64,000 nt of DNA, taken from CAXTSE01 sp035554115 (GTDB lineage: Bacteria; Actinomycetota; Actinomycetes; Actinomycetales; Microbacteriaceae). The position numbers were made by a program, and so were the translations under genes. The notes under the pieces are model-generated. The model saw only the letters and a list, made by a program, of their open reading frames with translations, did not search any database and was not told the DNA's origin. The stretch is from the NCBI GenBank assembly GCA_035554115.1, contig DATMIW010000071.1, positions 4,144-68,143 of the forward strand, in the 5' to 3' direction. Positions 51,949 through 61,086 of this stretch are shown here, piece after piece; positions within the stretch are counted from its first letter, which is position 1; each line of letters starts with the position of its first letter.

Positions 51949-52377
51949 TTAGCTGCTTTCGGGCGAGTTGACCATCGCGTGCGCCGCACGTTCGAGGTAG
52001 TCCCACAGCATTGCCTCGTGCAGGGGACTGAGATCGAGGGTGTCCACCGCGGCGCGCATGTGATGCAGCCAGTGATCGCGGGCGGTTGGGGTCACCGCAA
52101 AGGGCATGTGGCGGATGCGTAGCCGCGGGTGCCCGCGCTGCTCGCTATAGGTGCCGGGCCCGCCCCAATACTGTTCGAGGAATCCGGTCAGCCGTTGGAT
52201 CGCGCCCTCGAGATCGGGCTGCTCGGGATACATCGGCAGCAGAACTTCGTCCGTGCGCACGCCGTCGTAGAACGCGCGAACGAGCTTTTCGAAGGTGGCT
52301 CGGCCGCCAACCGCGGCCCAGAACGAACCGCCGACGGGTTCTCCGCCTTGCCCCATCCGCAGAGTGAGGTCGCTCAT
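51949..52377 (-). CDS. Group 2 truncated hemoglobin (trHbO-like)
   Basis: 142 aa. VGGRATFEKLVRAFYDGVRT, MYPEQPDLEGAIQRLTGFLE, YWGGPGTYSEQRGHPRLRIRH (proximal His in the last His) and FAVTPTARDHWLHHMRAAVD are typical of trHbO. Binds heme and oxygen or NO. The 4-bp overlap with the MscS stop (ATGA) suggests co-translation. Confidence 0.9.
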   Translation of the reverse strand: MSDLTLRMGQGGEPVGGSFWAAVGGRATFEKLVRAFYDGVRTDEVLLPMYPEQPDLEGAIQRLTGFLEQYWGGPGTYSEQRGHPRLRIRHMPFAVTPTARDHWLHHMRAAVDTLDLSPLHEAMLWDYLERAAHAMVNSPESS

Positions 52378-53456
52378 TCGCTGCTCTCTTCGGTGCCGAA
52401 TGCCCGACCGGGGTCTTTCGGGGGTGCGGGAACCTCACTGATCGGCACGCGCGTGGTCGAGGCTGCAGGTTTTTTCGACGCCGGCGCCTGAGTGGGCACC
52501 TTGTCGGTCTTGGGCGGACGAGCTCCGCGCACGGAGGCGGACCCCTCGTATCCCGCGAGAACTATCGAGTTGAGTTTGGGCAGCTTGACGCCGATGTCGT
52601 CGAGTCCGCGCTTAAGCCGCCCGCGAAGCTCGCGCGCCACATCGTCTTTTGAACCGGAACGGGTTTTGACGACCAAGCGGATCACAATGGCTTCGGCCGA
52701 GATCGACTCGATCCCCCAGATTTCGGGCTTCTCGAGAATGAGGCGCTTCCATTTGCTTTCGTCACGCATCGCGACGGCCGTGTGCAGCATCCGCTCTTGC
52801 ACCTGGTCGACGTCTGCGTCATAAGGGATCGAGAGGTCGATGATCACGCGCGACCACCCCTGCGACAGATTGCCTACTCGCAGGATCTCGCCGTTGCGCA
52901 CCGACCAGAGGGTGCCGTTGACGTCGCGGATCTGGGTGATCCGGATGCCAACCGCCTCGACAACGCCCGTCGCCGGTCCCAGGTCGACAACATCGCCCAC
53001 GCCCAACTGGTCTTCGGCCACCATGAACAGCCCGTTCAGGACATCTTTGACGAGGTTCTGGGCGCCGAAGCCGAGACCGGCGCCGAGCGCCGCGGTGATG
53101 AGAGAGAACGCAGCCGTCGCCTCGGGCGCAACAATCGACACGATGAGGACCAGAGAGCAGATCACGACCGCCGTCGTGACGACACTGCTGAACACGCCGC
53201 CGAGGGCCCGTGTGCGCTGCACGATGCGGACCGCCTGAAGCGGCGACGCCATGAGCGCCTGGGTGTCGTCGACATTCTGCTTTTTCTTAATGCCGGTGAC
53301 GACCCGGTTGACGACGCGTCGGATAAGGAATTGCAAGATGACGCGGACGAGGATCGCACCCAGAATGATCACCAGCACCTGGAGGGGTTTACCCCATGGT
53401 GATGTAAAAAACGCGTCCAGGGACGCAAAGAAGGCGCCGGGGCTGCTGAAATCCAT
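52374..53456 (-). CDS. MscS-family mechanosensitive ion channel
   Basis: 360 aa. Membrane helices at about 22-42, 85-115 and 120-150; the pore helix and MscS domain begin at VTAALGAGLGFGAQNLVKDV (GAGLGFGAQ is a hallmark). GVVEAVGIRITQIRDVNGTL follows. Relieves turgor. A Lys/Pro/Ala-rich tail (about 310-360) is typical for actinobacteria. TAGGCT lies 9 nt before the ATG. Confidence 0.9.
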   Translation of the reverse strand: MDFSSPGAFFASLDAFFTSPWGKPLQVLVIILGAILVRVILQFLIRRVVNRVVTGIKKKQNVDDTQALMASPLQAVRIVQRTRALGGVFSSVVTTAVVICSLVLIVSIVAPEATAAFSLITAALGAGLGFGAQNLVKDVLNGLFMVAEDQLGVGDVVDLGPATGVVEAVGIRITQIRDVNGTLWSVRNGEILRVGNLSQGWSRVIIDLSIPYDADVDQVQERMLHTAVAMRDESKWKRLILEKPEIWGIESISAEAIVIRLVVKTRSGSKDDVARELRGRLKRGLDDIGVKLPKLNSIVLAGYEGSASVRGARPPKTDKVPTQAPASKKPAASTTRVPISEVPAPPKDPGRAFGTEESSE

Positions 53457-53503
53457 AGTGCCCTGAGCCTACCGAGGCTCGGCTGGAAGAGCCGGAGAGC
53501 CGC

Positions 53504-53833
53504 CTACTGATCGAACTCCATATAGGTCGACGGCGGAGTGTTCACAGGCAGCGCGCGAGGGGTCCTTTCGAGCTGGGCGATTCTGCTCCGCACCTGGGCG
53601 ACGAAGTCGGGATCTTCCAGCTCGTTCTGGTCGAGAGTCGGCTCGAGAAGCATTTGGCTCGCAGGACCGAGGAGAACCCGAAAAATACCCCGCACGCCTT
53701 TGCTGGTGATTCCTGGAACATCGAGATAGGTGGAACTCTGCACGCGGGCGAGAGTCGCGCCCAGGTCGAGGACCGCTTCGGCAATTGCGTCGCCTGTGAG
53801 AAAAGAGCTTCCTGCATATTGAAAGCGCAACAT
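53504..53833 (-). CDS. Hypothetical 109-aa protein
   Basis: Starts MLRFQYAGSSFLTGDAIAEA and includes LARVQSSTYLDVPGIT and GIFRVLLGPASQMLLEP. GAGGTG lies directly before the ATG, a good ribosome binding site; the 88 upstream codons in the same frame are low complexity and not credible. No domain recognised. Confidence 0.55.
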   Translation of the reverse strand: MLRFQYAGSSFLTGDAIAEAVLDLGATLARVQSSTYLDVPGITSKGVRGIFRVLLGPASQMLLEPTLDQNELEDPDFVAQVRSRIAQLERTPRALPVNTPPSTYMEFDQ

Positions 53834-53930
53834 CACCTCAGAGTGCAGCACGGATGCTGGCGGAACAACGCACTTGACGGACGCCGTCGAAGAGCGTAAA
53901 GGTCGTCTGCCGGGGCCTCTACCGCGGCCT

Positions 53931-54236
53931 CTACAGGGGCTGGAATTCTCCATCGTCTGTGACGTGGAGTCCGAGGCTCGACCCGGCAGCTTCAGCCATC
54001 GCCTCCACCCATTCCCGTTGAATTGCGGCGGGCCGACTTCCGTCGTATTCGCAGGCGATAGGTACGCCGTTATCGATCCAGATGGAGTGGCGTCCACCGC
54101 CCTCTGAGGCGCCTTTCGACCAGCTGAGGAAGAAGTTCTCGTCTCGCCGAAGTTTCAGGCTGATAAGCACCTGAAAATGGGCGAGGAGCCGGTCATCGAC
54201 CTTGTACTGACGCGCCCCGTAAAACAGGCTTCCCAC
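53931..54236 (-). CDS. DUF7882-like small protein (paralogue 1)
   Basis: 101 aa from GTG 54236, with AAGGGGG about 6 nt upstream. MGSLFYGARQYKVDDRLLAH, SLKLRRDENFFLSWSKG and GRHSIWIDNGVPIACEYD match the Microbacteriaceae small-protein family often labelled, without evidence, as ATP-dependent DNA ligase. Tandem copy of the gene at 54258. Confidence 0.75.
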   Translation of the reverse strand: MGSLFYGARQYKVDDRLLAHFQVLISLKLRRDENFFLSWSKGASEGGGRHSIWIDNGVPIACEYDGSRPAAIQREWVEAMAEAAGSSLGLHVTDDGEFQPL

Positions 54237-54257
54237 AACGTCCCCCTTGGTGAGTTC

Positions 54258-54596
54258 TTATTTGGACGGCAACAGACGAAGTTGGCCGGTCTCCGTGTCA
54301 TGCTCGCTGAAATGCCAGAGCTCGAGTCCGAGCGCCTTCAGTGAATCGACGCTGAGAACATCGAGCAACTTCTGGTCAGTGTGCGGAGGTTCCGAATTGT
54401 CAAATACGAAGTGCATATCGGCTTCGCGATGAATCCATACCGAATGTCGACCAGGCGTTTCGGGCGGGTTCTGCCATGACAATAGGAACGGTTCGTCGCG
54501 ACGCAGTTTTGCCACGGTGACCAATTTAATGTGATGGAGCAGGTGGTCTTCTATATCGATGACAACGCCCTGCCCACCGAGATGTAGAGCGCCCAT
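54258..54596 (-). CDS. DUF7882-like small protein (paralogue 2)
   Basis: 112 aa. MGALHLGGQGVVIDIEDHLL, AKLRRDEPFLLSWQNPPE and GRHSVWIHREADMHFVFDNS match the neighbour position by position. ATG start at 54596. The pair 21 nt apart probably arose by duplication and divergence. Unknown function. Confidence 0.75.
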   Translation of the reverse strand: MGALHLGGQGVVIDIEDHLLHHIKLVTVAKLRRDEPFLLSWQNPPETPGRHSVWIHREADMHFVFDNSEPPHTDQKLLDVLSVDSLKALGLELWHFSEHDTETGQLRLLPSK

Positions 54597-54653
54597 GCTT
54601 TAGTTGTACACGTCCCGCGCGCACGATATCGAATCTGTCGATTCCCACCGCAT

Positions 54654-55511
54654 CTAGGCGTCGCGTTTCTTGACCAGCACCGTCGCGAGGATGCCCAGAA
54701 CGACAACCCAGGCGACGAGCACGAGACCGCCCTGCCACGGCTCGAAGTGCAGGACGCCGTCGCTCGACAGCAAGGGCAGTGAGTCAGACCCCGCGAGCTC
54801 GTACGCGTACACTCGGCTGCCGGCTGAGGTGGGAAGCACGGCCACAACGTTCTGCATCCAGGCCGCCTGGGTGATTCCGCCGATGATCCCCAGCACCGCC
54901 GGGGCCACCAGGACGAGCCCGAGACCCGACGCGATAGCTCCCGCGCTGTTGCGGATGATCACCCCGATGGCCAGGGAAAGGACTCCGATGAGCGCAAGGT
55001 ACGCGGCGGCGCCAATCATGGCGACCCAGGCCGTGCCGTCGGTGACATCCGGAGCGAGTCCGTTAGCGGCGAGGAGCGGGGCACTCAGCAGGGCCGTCGC
55101 GACAATCGATATCAGCCCGATGACGAAGGTGACGAGTGCGAAGACCAGCGCCTTGGCGAACACCGCCGCCACCCGACCAGGCACTGCGGCAAAAGTCGAG
55201 CGAATCATGCCGGTGCCGTATTCGCCGGTTATGACGAGTGCGCCAAGCACTACCGTGACCAACTGGCTGAATCCGATGCCCAGTGTTGCGGCCTGAACCC
55301 AGAAGAATTGCGAATTGCCGCCACCCACCAGCGACGGGGTAAGGGTTGCGGCGATCAACAGGCCCAGGGCGACATTCAAGAAGATCAGGATCGCGTAGCA
55401 CCAGATCGTGGACCGCAGCGTGAAAAGTTTGATCCACTCGGACTTCATAATGCCGCCGAAGCTCAGACGTGACAGCTGTGAGCGATCGGGCGCGACGGTA
55501 GTGGCGGTCAT
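54654..55511 (-). CDS. ABC-2 type transporter permease
   Basis: 285 aa with six predicted membrane helices: FGGIMKSEWIKLFTLRSTIW opens the protein, then helices at about 40-60, 75-100, 120-145, 155-180, 190-215 and 250-275. The start overlaps the ATPase stop by 4 nt. With the ATPase it forms a two-gene exporter of the antibiotic/multidrug type. Cargo unknown. Confidence 0.88.
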   Translation of the reverse strand: MTATTVAPDRSQLSRLSFGGIMKSEWIKLFTLRSTIWCYAILIFLNVALGLLIAATLTPSLVGGGNSQFFWVQAATLGIGFSQLVTVVLGALVITGEYGTGMIRSTFAAVPGRVAAVFAKALVFALVTFVIGLISIVATALLSAPLLAANGLAPDVTDGTAWVAMIGAAAYLALIGVLSLAIGVIIRNSAGAIASGLGLVLVAPAVLGIIGGITQAAWMQNVVAVLPTSAGSRVYAYELAGSDSLPLLSSDGVLHFEPWQGGLVLVAWVVVLGILATVLVKKRDA

Positions 55512-56422
55512 GCGGGGACTCCCTGCGAGTGGTATTCCACTTGATCCTGGGTGAGGCTGAGGTAGGCCGCCTCGAGCGATCCGCCGATGGGCGTCAGTTC
55601 GTGCAGGATGATGCCCGCAGGCGCTGCGAGTTCTCCGATTTGCGGGGCGGTCAGCCCGCTGATTTCCAGGAGTCCGGCTTCCACAGGGACAACAGTTGCA
55701 CCGTGCTGTTGCACGATCGGAGCGAGGTAGTCGGCATGAGGGCTGCGGACCCGCACCGCGGCCCCCGACGCGTTCGCCAGAAATTCGGCGACGGGGGAGT
55801 CGGCAATGACTTTTCCACGGCCGAGCACGATGATGTGGTCGGCCGTCTGTGCCATTTCGCTCATCAGGTGTGATGACAAAAACACTGTCCGACCTTCGGC
55901 GGCGAGTTGCCGGGTGAGCGTGCGGACCCAGATGACACCCTCCGGGTCGAGGCCGTTGACGGGCTCATCGAGGATCAGTGTTGCCGGGTCTCCGAGAAGC
56001 GCCGCCGCGATCCCGAGCCGCTGACCCATGCCCAACGAGAACCCGCCGACGCGCTTCTTGGCGACGCTTTGCAGCCCCGCGAGCTCGATCACCTCGTCAA
56101 CACGGCGGGACGAGATGCCATGGGTGGCCGCGAGGGCGAGCAGGTGGCCGCGGGCGCTGCGTCCCGTATGGACCGCTTTCGCATCCAAAAGGACGCCGAC
56201 CTCGCGCAGAGGTGCCGCGGATTGCGCGTACGGTCGGCCGCCGACCGTGACGGATCCGCTGCTCGGCCGGTCGAGACCGACGATGAGTCGCATAGTTGTC
56301 GACTTGCCCGCACCGTTGGGGCCGAGGAAGCCGGTGACCTGGCCGGGTCGAACGACAAAACTGATGTCGTCAACCGCCGTTTTTGCGCCGTAGCGTTTGG
56401 TGAGCCCCATAGCCTCGATCAT
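55508..56422 (-). CDS. ABC transporter ATPase (drug-export type)
   Basis: 304 aa from the ATG at 56422 (AAGGAA, about 7 nt upstream). Walker A GPNGAGKSTTMRL, signature FSLGMGQRLGIAAAL, Walker B LILDEPVNGLDPEG, then H-loop LSSHLMSEM. A C-terminal domain (about 220-304) follows. Pairs with the ABC-2 permease. Confidence 0.92.
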   Translation of the reverse strand: MIEAMGLTKRYGAKTAVDDISFVVRPGQVTGFLGPNGAGKSTTMRLIVGLDRPSSGSVTVGGRPYAQSAAPLREVGVLLDAKAVHTGRSARGHLLALAATHGISSRRVDEVIELAGLQSVAKKRVGGFSLGMGQRLGIAAALLGDPATLILDEPVNGLDPEGVIWVRTLTRQLAAEGRTVFLSSHLMSEMAQTADHIIVLGRGKVIADSPVAEFLANASGAAVRVRSPHADYLAPIVQQHGATVVPVEAGLLEISGLTAPQIGELAAPAGIILHELTPIGGSLEAAYLSLTQDQVEYHSQGVPA

Positions 56423-56445
56423 GAGATTTCCTTCATGGAATGACT

Positions 56446-59025
56446 CTAGCGATCCCGTTCCTGGGCGGCCAGCGCCCGCTCGACGCCGGCGAGGTTTTCG
56501 ATCACCAGGCGACGCAGCGCCGGGATGTCGGGGTTGGCATCCAACCATGCCCGCGTTGCGTCGACCAGCTCTCGCGATGCGAGGGGACCGGGGTAGAAGA
56601 ACTGCAAAACGTAGGACGCCATCTGGTAGCTGCGCGCTGTCCAGATCGGGACCAGTGCGTCGAAGTAGGTCTCTACGGTCGCCTCAAGAACCTCGGGGTC
56701 GTTGACGTGCTGGAAGCCGAGCCCCATATTGCGCAACGCGACATTCGAGATCGACACGTCGTCGATGGCCGCGCGCAGGGTGGCGATCTTTCCGCTCGCC
56801 GTGGGCGTCGTGGCGCGGGCGCGGGCCGCGGCTTGCTGACCGTTGGAGGTGCTGTCGGCGGCGAGGGCCTCCGCGATTTCGGTCTCGCCGGCGTAGCCGA
56901 GGAGCACGAGGCCCTCGAGCAGTTCCCACGAGAGGTCGGTGTCGATCTCGAGTCCGTCGAGCGCGAGCTCGCCGGAGCGGAGCGCGGTGAGGGTGTCGGC
57001 GTGGTCGGCGGTCGAGGCGATGGCGGCGAAGAATTTCACGAACTGGAACTGAGCGTCGGAGCCAGGGGCGGCATCCTGAGCCAGGGTCCAGAGCGTGTCT
57101 CCCACCCGCTGAATCGTCGCGGCGCGCCTCTCGGGCGCGACATAGCTACGCGCGACCTGCAGCAGCTGGCCGAGGGACAGGCGGATCGTCGTCGACTCGG
57201 TTTCAGTGGCGATATTGCCGAGCACGAGGTCGACGTAGTCGCTGGGAGCAACTTCGGCGTCCCGCGTCGAATCCCACACTGAGCCCCATACGAGCGCGCG
57301 GGCGAGCGGGTCGGCAATATCGGCGAGATGCGCGATAGCGGTGGCATGGCTGGCCTCGTCGAGACGGATTTTGGCATACGCCAGGTCGTCGTCGTTGACG
57401 AGCACGAGGTCGGGTTTCTGATGGCCGAGGAGCTCGGGCACCTCGGTCGCGGCCCCGTCGATGTCGAGCTCGAGGCGGTGCGTGCGCACGAGCTTGCCCG
57501 CGCCGTCGAGGTCCCCGCCCTTCAGATCCCCGCCCTCGAGGTCGTAGAAACCGACGGCGAGGCGGTGGGGGCGAAGGGTGGGGTAGTCGGGGGCGGCCGT
57601 CTGCAGGATGCGGAAGGCCGTGATCCGGCCGTTGTCGTCGGTCTCGATTTCGGGCCGCAGGGTGTTGACGCCCGAGGTTTCGAGCCACAGTTTCGACCAC
57701 TCGCTCAGCTCGCGACCACTTGTGGTCTCGAGCTCGGCGAGCAGATCGCTCAGCTCGGTGTTGCCGTATTCGTGGGTGCGGAAGTAGGCGCCCACCCCCG
57801 CGAAGAAGGCGTCAATACCGACCCACGCGGCCAATTGCTTGAGCACCGAGCCGCCCTTGGCGTAGGTGATGCCGTCGAAGTTGACCTGCACGTCTTCGAG
57901 ATCGGTGATCGTCGCGACGATGGGATGCGTCGACGGCAGCTGGTCTTGCCGGTACGCCCAGCTCTTCTCCATCGACTGAAAGGTGGCCCACGCTTCGGTC
58001 CACTCGGTGGCCTCGGCGGTGGCGATCGTCGACGCCCATTCGGCGAACGACTCGTTGAGCCACAGGTCGTTCCACCACGTCATCGTCACCAGGTCGCCGA
58101 ACCACATATGGGCCAGCTCGTGCAGGATCGTGACGACCCGACGTTCCCGGATCGCGTCGGTCACCTTCGAGCGGAAGATGTAGGTCTCGGTGAAGGTGAC
58201 GGCGCCCGCGTTCTCCATGGCACCCGCGTTGAACTCCGGCACGAACAGCTGGTCGTATTTGGCGAAGGGGTAGGGGTAGCCGAACTTCTCTTCGTAGTAG
58301 GCGAAGCCCTTGCGCGTGATGTCGAAGATGTAGTCGGCATCGAGGTGGGCGAACAGCGATTTGCGGGCGAAAATGCCGAGGGGGATCACGCGACCGCTCG
58401 AGCTGGTCAGTTCCGATCGCACGGACTCATACGGCCCCGCAACGAGAGCGGTGATGTAGCTCGAGATGCGCGGCGTTGCTTCGAACGCCCACGTCGCAAC
58501 GTCGGTCGTGCTTGTCGAGACCACCGCCTCCGGCGTTGGCGAATTCGACACCACGCTCCACCCGGCCGGTGCCGTTACCGTGAACTGGAAAGTAGCCTTC
58601 AGATCCGGCTGCTCGAACACCGCGAACACGCGGCGGCTGTCGGGCACCTCGAACTGCGTGTAGAGGTACACCTCCTGGTCGACCGGGTCGACGAAACGGT
58701 GCAGGCCTTCGCCCGAGTTCGTGTACGCGAAGTCGGCCACGACAGTCAGCTCATTGCTTTCGGCAAGATCGTCGAGCTGGATACGAACTCCGTCGCTCAC
58801 TGTGGCCGGATCGAGCGCTGACCCGTTCAGGGTGATGCTGTGCACCTCAGAGGTGATCGCATCGATGAAGGTGCTGGCGCCAGCCGTCGCCGCGAATGTC
58901 ACGGTCGTTGTCGATCGGAAGATGTCCGGACCCGTTGTGACATCCAGCTCGATCGCGTACGACTCGGTTACGACGACCGTCGCACGCTGCTGGGCTTCGA
59001 AGCGGGTGAGGTTCTCTCCGGGCAC
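56446..59025 (-). CDS. pepN: Aminopeptidase N
   Basis: 859 aa M1 metallopeptidase. GAMENAGAVTF is the substrate-binding motif; HELAHMWFGDLVTMTW with a downstream LNESFAEWAS is HExxHx18E. It trims N-terminal residues from peptides. GTG at 59025 has AAGGAG 8 nt upstream; the ten codons before it are ignored. The 3' end is 23 nt from the ABC ATPase start. Confidence 0.96.
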   Translation of the reverse strand: MPGENLTRFEAQQRATVVVTESYAIELDVTTGPDIFRSTTTVTFAATAGASTFIDAITSEVHSITLNGSALDPATVSDGVRIQLDDLAESNELTVVADFAYTNSGEGLHRFVDPVDQEVYLYTQFEVPDSRRVFAVFEQPDLKATFQFTVTAPAGWSVVSNSPTPEAVVSTSTTDVATWAFEATPRISSYITALVAGPYESVRSELTSSSGRVIPLGIFARKSLFAHLDADYIFDITRKGFAYYEEKFGYPYPFAKYDQLFVPEFNAGAMENAGAVTFTETYIFRSKVTDAIRERRVVTILHELAHMWFGDLVTMTWWNDLWLNESFAEWASTIATAEATEWTEAWATFQSMEKSWAYRQDQLPSTHPIVATITDLEDVQVNFDGITYAKGGSVLKQLAAWVGIDAFFAGVGAYFRTHEYGNTELSDLLAELETTSGRELSEWSKLWLETSGVNTLRPEIETDDNGRITAFRILQTAAPDYPTLRPHRLAVGFYDLEGGDLKGGDLDGAGKLVRTHRLELDIDGAATEVPELLGHQKPDLVLVNDDDLAYAKIRLDEASHATAIAHLADIADPLARALVWGSVWDSTRDAEVAPSDYVDLVLGNIATETESTTIRLSLGQLLQVARSYVAPERRAATIQRVGDTLWTLAQDAAPGSDAQFQFVKFFAAIASTADHADTLTALRSGELALDGLEIDTDLSWELLEGLVLLGYAGETEIAEALAADSTSNGQQAAARARATTPTASGKIATLRAAIDDVSISNVALRNMGLGFQHVNDPEVLEATVETYFDALVPIWTARSYQMASYVLQFFYPGPLASRELVDATRAWLDANPDIPALRRLVIENLAGVERALAAQERDR

Positions 59026-59104
59026 GCGGCGACTCCTTCTGCTTGGCTGCGGCACGCGATCCGGTGCCGGATTTCCAGCCTACGGGTGCTCATAGACTGG
59101 CCGG

Positions 59105-59590
59105 GTGCGCATCCATCTCGCCACCGACCATGCCGGACTCGATTTCAGCACCGATCTGCAGCACCATCTGGCCGCGCAGGGGCACGAGGTCATCGACCAT
59201 GGCCCCACGAGCTATGACCCGCTCGACGATTACCCGAGCTTCTGCATCAACGCGGCCCGCGGGGTCGTCGCCGATCAGCGCGCCGGCATCGAAGCCTTGG
59301 GAATCGTTTTCGGCGGCTCGGGCAACGGCGAGCAGATGGCTGCCAACAAAGTCACCGGATGCCGTGCCGCCCTGGTGTGGAGCCTCGCCACCGCGCAGCT
59401 CGCCCGCGAACACAACGACGCCAATGTCATCGCGATCGGGGCTCGGCAGCATTCGCTCGAAGAGGCAGTCAGCTTTATCGACGCGTTCATTGCCACCCCC
59501 TTCTCGAACGAGGAGCGTCACGTGCGTCGCATCGCTCAGCTCGCCGAATACGAGACGACGGGTGCCATCGCGGGCCACGAGATCGTCTAG
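59105..59590 (+). CDS. rpiB: Ribose-5-phosphate isomerase B
   Basis: 161 aa. ATDHAGLDFSTDLQ at the start, DHGPTSYDPLDDYP, VFGGSGNGEQMAANKVTGCR (active-site loop of the mycobacterial type) and HNDANVIAIGARQHSLEEA. Interconverts ribose-5-phosphate and ribulose-5-phosphate in the pentose phosphate pathway. GTG start at 59105 with TAGACT 6 nt upstream (leaderless). The nei-like gene starts 12 nt downstream. Confidence 0.95.
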   Translation: MRIHLATDHAGLDFSTDLQHHLAAQGHEVIDHGPTSYDPLDDYPSFCINAARGVVADQRAGIEALGIVFGGSGNGEQMAANKVTGCRAALVWSLATAQLAREHNDANVIAIGARQHSLEEAVSFIDAFIATPFSNEERHVRRIAQLAEYETTGAIAGHEIV

Positions 59591-59601
59591 GACCTAGAGG
59601 C

Positions 59602-60531
59602 ATGCCTGAGGGTCATTCCGTTCACCGCATTGCGCGGCAGTTTCGCGAGCATTTTCTCCACACTCCTGTCACGGTGACTTCGCCGCAGGGGCGGTTCGCC
59701 AGCGGGGCCGCTCAGCTCGACGGCCATGAGATTGTGCTGGCGCGCGCTGTCGGCAAGCAGCTGTTCCTGGAGTTCAACCACGGGCTGTGGCTGCGGGTGC
59801 ACTTGGGGCTCTATGGTGCGTGGGACTTCGCGGGCGAGGTGGGTCTTATGCGCGGTGGCGAGGGCGAGGCATCCCTGTCGTCCATCGGGGCACCGCGACT
59901 GACCCGGCTGCGGATGGCGGAAAGCGAGTCCCTCCGTCCTGACGATACGGACGGCGCCGGCACCTTTCCGCCGGATCCGATCGGTGCCGTCCGTGTGCGC
60001 CTGCTCACCGAGCGTGCCGTCGCCGATCTGCGCGGGCCGACCGCGTGCGAGGTGCAATTGCCGGAGCAGGCGGCCGCGTCCATTGCGAAGCTGGGGCCGG
60101 ATCCGCTCGTCGATGACCCCGCCGTGGGCGAACAACGCTTTGTGGATGCCGTGCGCCGCAAGCCAACGGCCATCGCATTGCTGCTCATGGACCAGTCGGT
60201 GATCAGCGGCATCGGAAATGTTTACCGCGCTGAGCTGCTGTTCCGTGCGCGGCTCAATCCGTTCACGCCGGGGCGGGAGCTGCCGGAGGACGTTGTACGC
60301 GAACTGTGGCGCGACTGGGCGCATCTGCTCGCGATCGGTGTCGAGACCGGCCAGATGATGACGATGGACGATCTGGATGCCGAAGACTATGCCCGCGCCG
60401 TGGCATCACGCGACGACCGGCACTGGGTGTATCACCGCACCGGCGAACCGTGCCGCGTCTGCGGAGCCGCTATTGCAATGCAGGACATCGGTGGCCGACG
60501 CCTCTACTGGTGCCCGGTCGACCAGGCCTAA
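59602..60531 (+). CDS. Fpg/Nei-family DNA glycosylase (Nei2-like)
   Basis: 309 aa base-excision repair enzyme. N-terminal MPEGHSVHRIARQFREHF supplies the catalytic Pro2/Glu3 pair; LLLMDQSVISGIGNVYRAEL is the H2TH region. The C-terminal zinc finger has CRVC then LYWCPVDQA: only three of the usual four Cys are seen, Asp replacing the last one. It excises oxidised pyrimidines. Likely co-transcribed with rpiB. Confidence 0.9.
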   Translation: MPEGHSVHRIARQFREHFLHTPVTVTSPQGRFASGAAQLDGHEIVLARAVGKQLFLEFNHGLWLRVHLGLYGAWDFAGEVGLMRGGEGEASLSSIGAPRLTRLRMAESESLRPDDTDGAGTFPPDPIGAVRVRLLTERAVADLRGPTACEVQLPEQAAASIAKLGPDPLVDDPAVGEQRFVDAVRRKPTAIALLLMDQSVISGIGNVYRAELLFRARLNPFTPGRELPEDVVRELWRDWAHLLAIGVETGQMMTMDDLDAEDYARAVASRDDRHWVYHRTGEPCRVCGAAIAMQDIGGRRLYWCPVDQA

Positions 60532-60537
60532 GCCCGC

Positions 60538-60597
60538 CGGTCGAGACCCGTCGGTCGAGCGTGTCGAGACCCGCTCGATCTCGACAAGCTCGATCAG
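60538..60597. repeat. GGTCGAG-type intergenic repeat cluster
   Basis: CGGTCGAGCGTGTCGAGACC (60552-60571), an extra CGGTCGAGACC (60538-60548) and CTCGATCTCGACAAGCTCGATCAG written as an inverted copy (60574-60597) lie between the Nei-type gene and dps, both ending here. The two arms can form a hairpin and may end transcription in both directions. Confidence 0.65.
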
Positions 60598-60600
60598 CGC

Positions 60601-61086
60601 TTACGCCGCGATGTGCGCGAAGAGGAACCAGCGGTCTTTCTCGAGGCCGCGTGCGATCTCGATGGCGACATCCTGACTGGCCGCGTCGAGTTCGGCGAGC
60701 TCGTCGATCGCGATGCGGACATGCTTGAGGGTCGCGTCGATCGACTCGATGACCTGCACGATGATCGCCTCGGCCTGCTGGAAGCCTTCTGCGAGAACTG
60801 GGGTCGTGGTCTTAGCCGCGACGGAGCCGATGCGCGCGTCGACGGGGAGGCCGAGGGCCACCACCCGCTCGGCTGCGGTGTCGGCGTACTCCTGGGCGTG
60901 ATCCACAACGTCATCGAGCAGTTCGTGCACGGCCTGGAAGTTCGGACCACGAACGTGCCAATGCGCCTGCTTGCCGTCAACGGCAAGAGCCTGCAGGTTG
61001 ATGACGACGGGGGAAAGGAACTGGGCGACGCCGGAGGTCACGTCGGGGTCGATTGAGCTGGTGGGGACGGCTTTCACATCGGTCAT
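60601..61086 (-). CDS. dps: Dps-family DNA-binding ferritin-like protein
   Basis: 161 aa. Ferroxidase features HWHVRGPNFQAVHELLDDVVD (His and Asp ligands) and helical IDATLKHVRIAIDELAELD; the family's four-helix bundle is clear. Stores iron and protects DNA in stationary phase. AAGGAG lies 6 nt upstream of the ATG at 61086. Divergent from the sensor kinase across a 236-bp gap that contains GGGGGTAACCCCC at 61190-61202 and no other gene. Confidence 0.93.
   Translation of the reverse strand: MTDVKAVPTSSIDPDVTSGVAQFLSPVVINLQALAVDGKQAHWHVRGPNFQAVHELLDDVVDHAQEYADTAAERVVALGLPVDARIGSVAAKTTTPVLAEGFQQAEAIIVQVIESIDATLKHVRIAIDELAELDAASQDVAIEIARGLEKDRWFLFAHIAA

Noticed and set aside
53834..54097. N-terminal extension of the 109-aa hypothetical protein.
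   Set aside because: The extension is low complexity, overlaps the DUF7882-like gene, and a good ribosome binding site lies before the ATG at 53833.
57328..58821. A 497-aa plus-strand frame opposite pepN.
   Set aside because: Antisense of pepN, low-complexity and unrelated to any recognised family.
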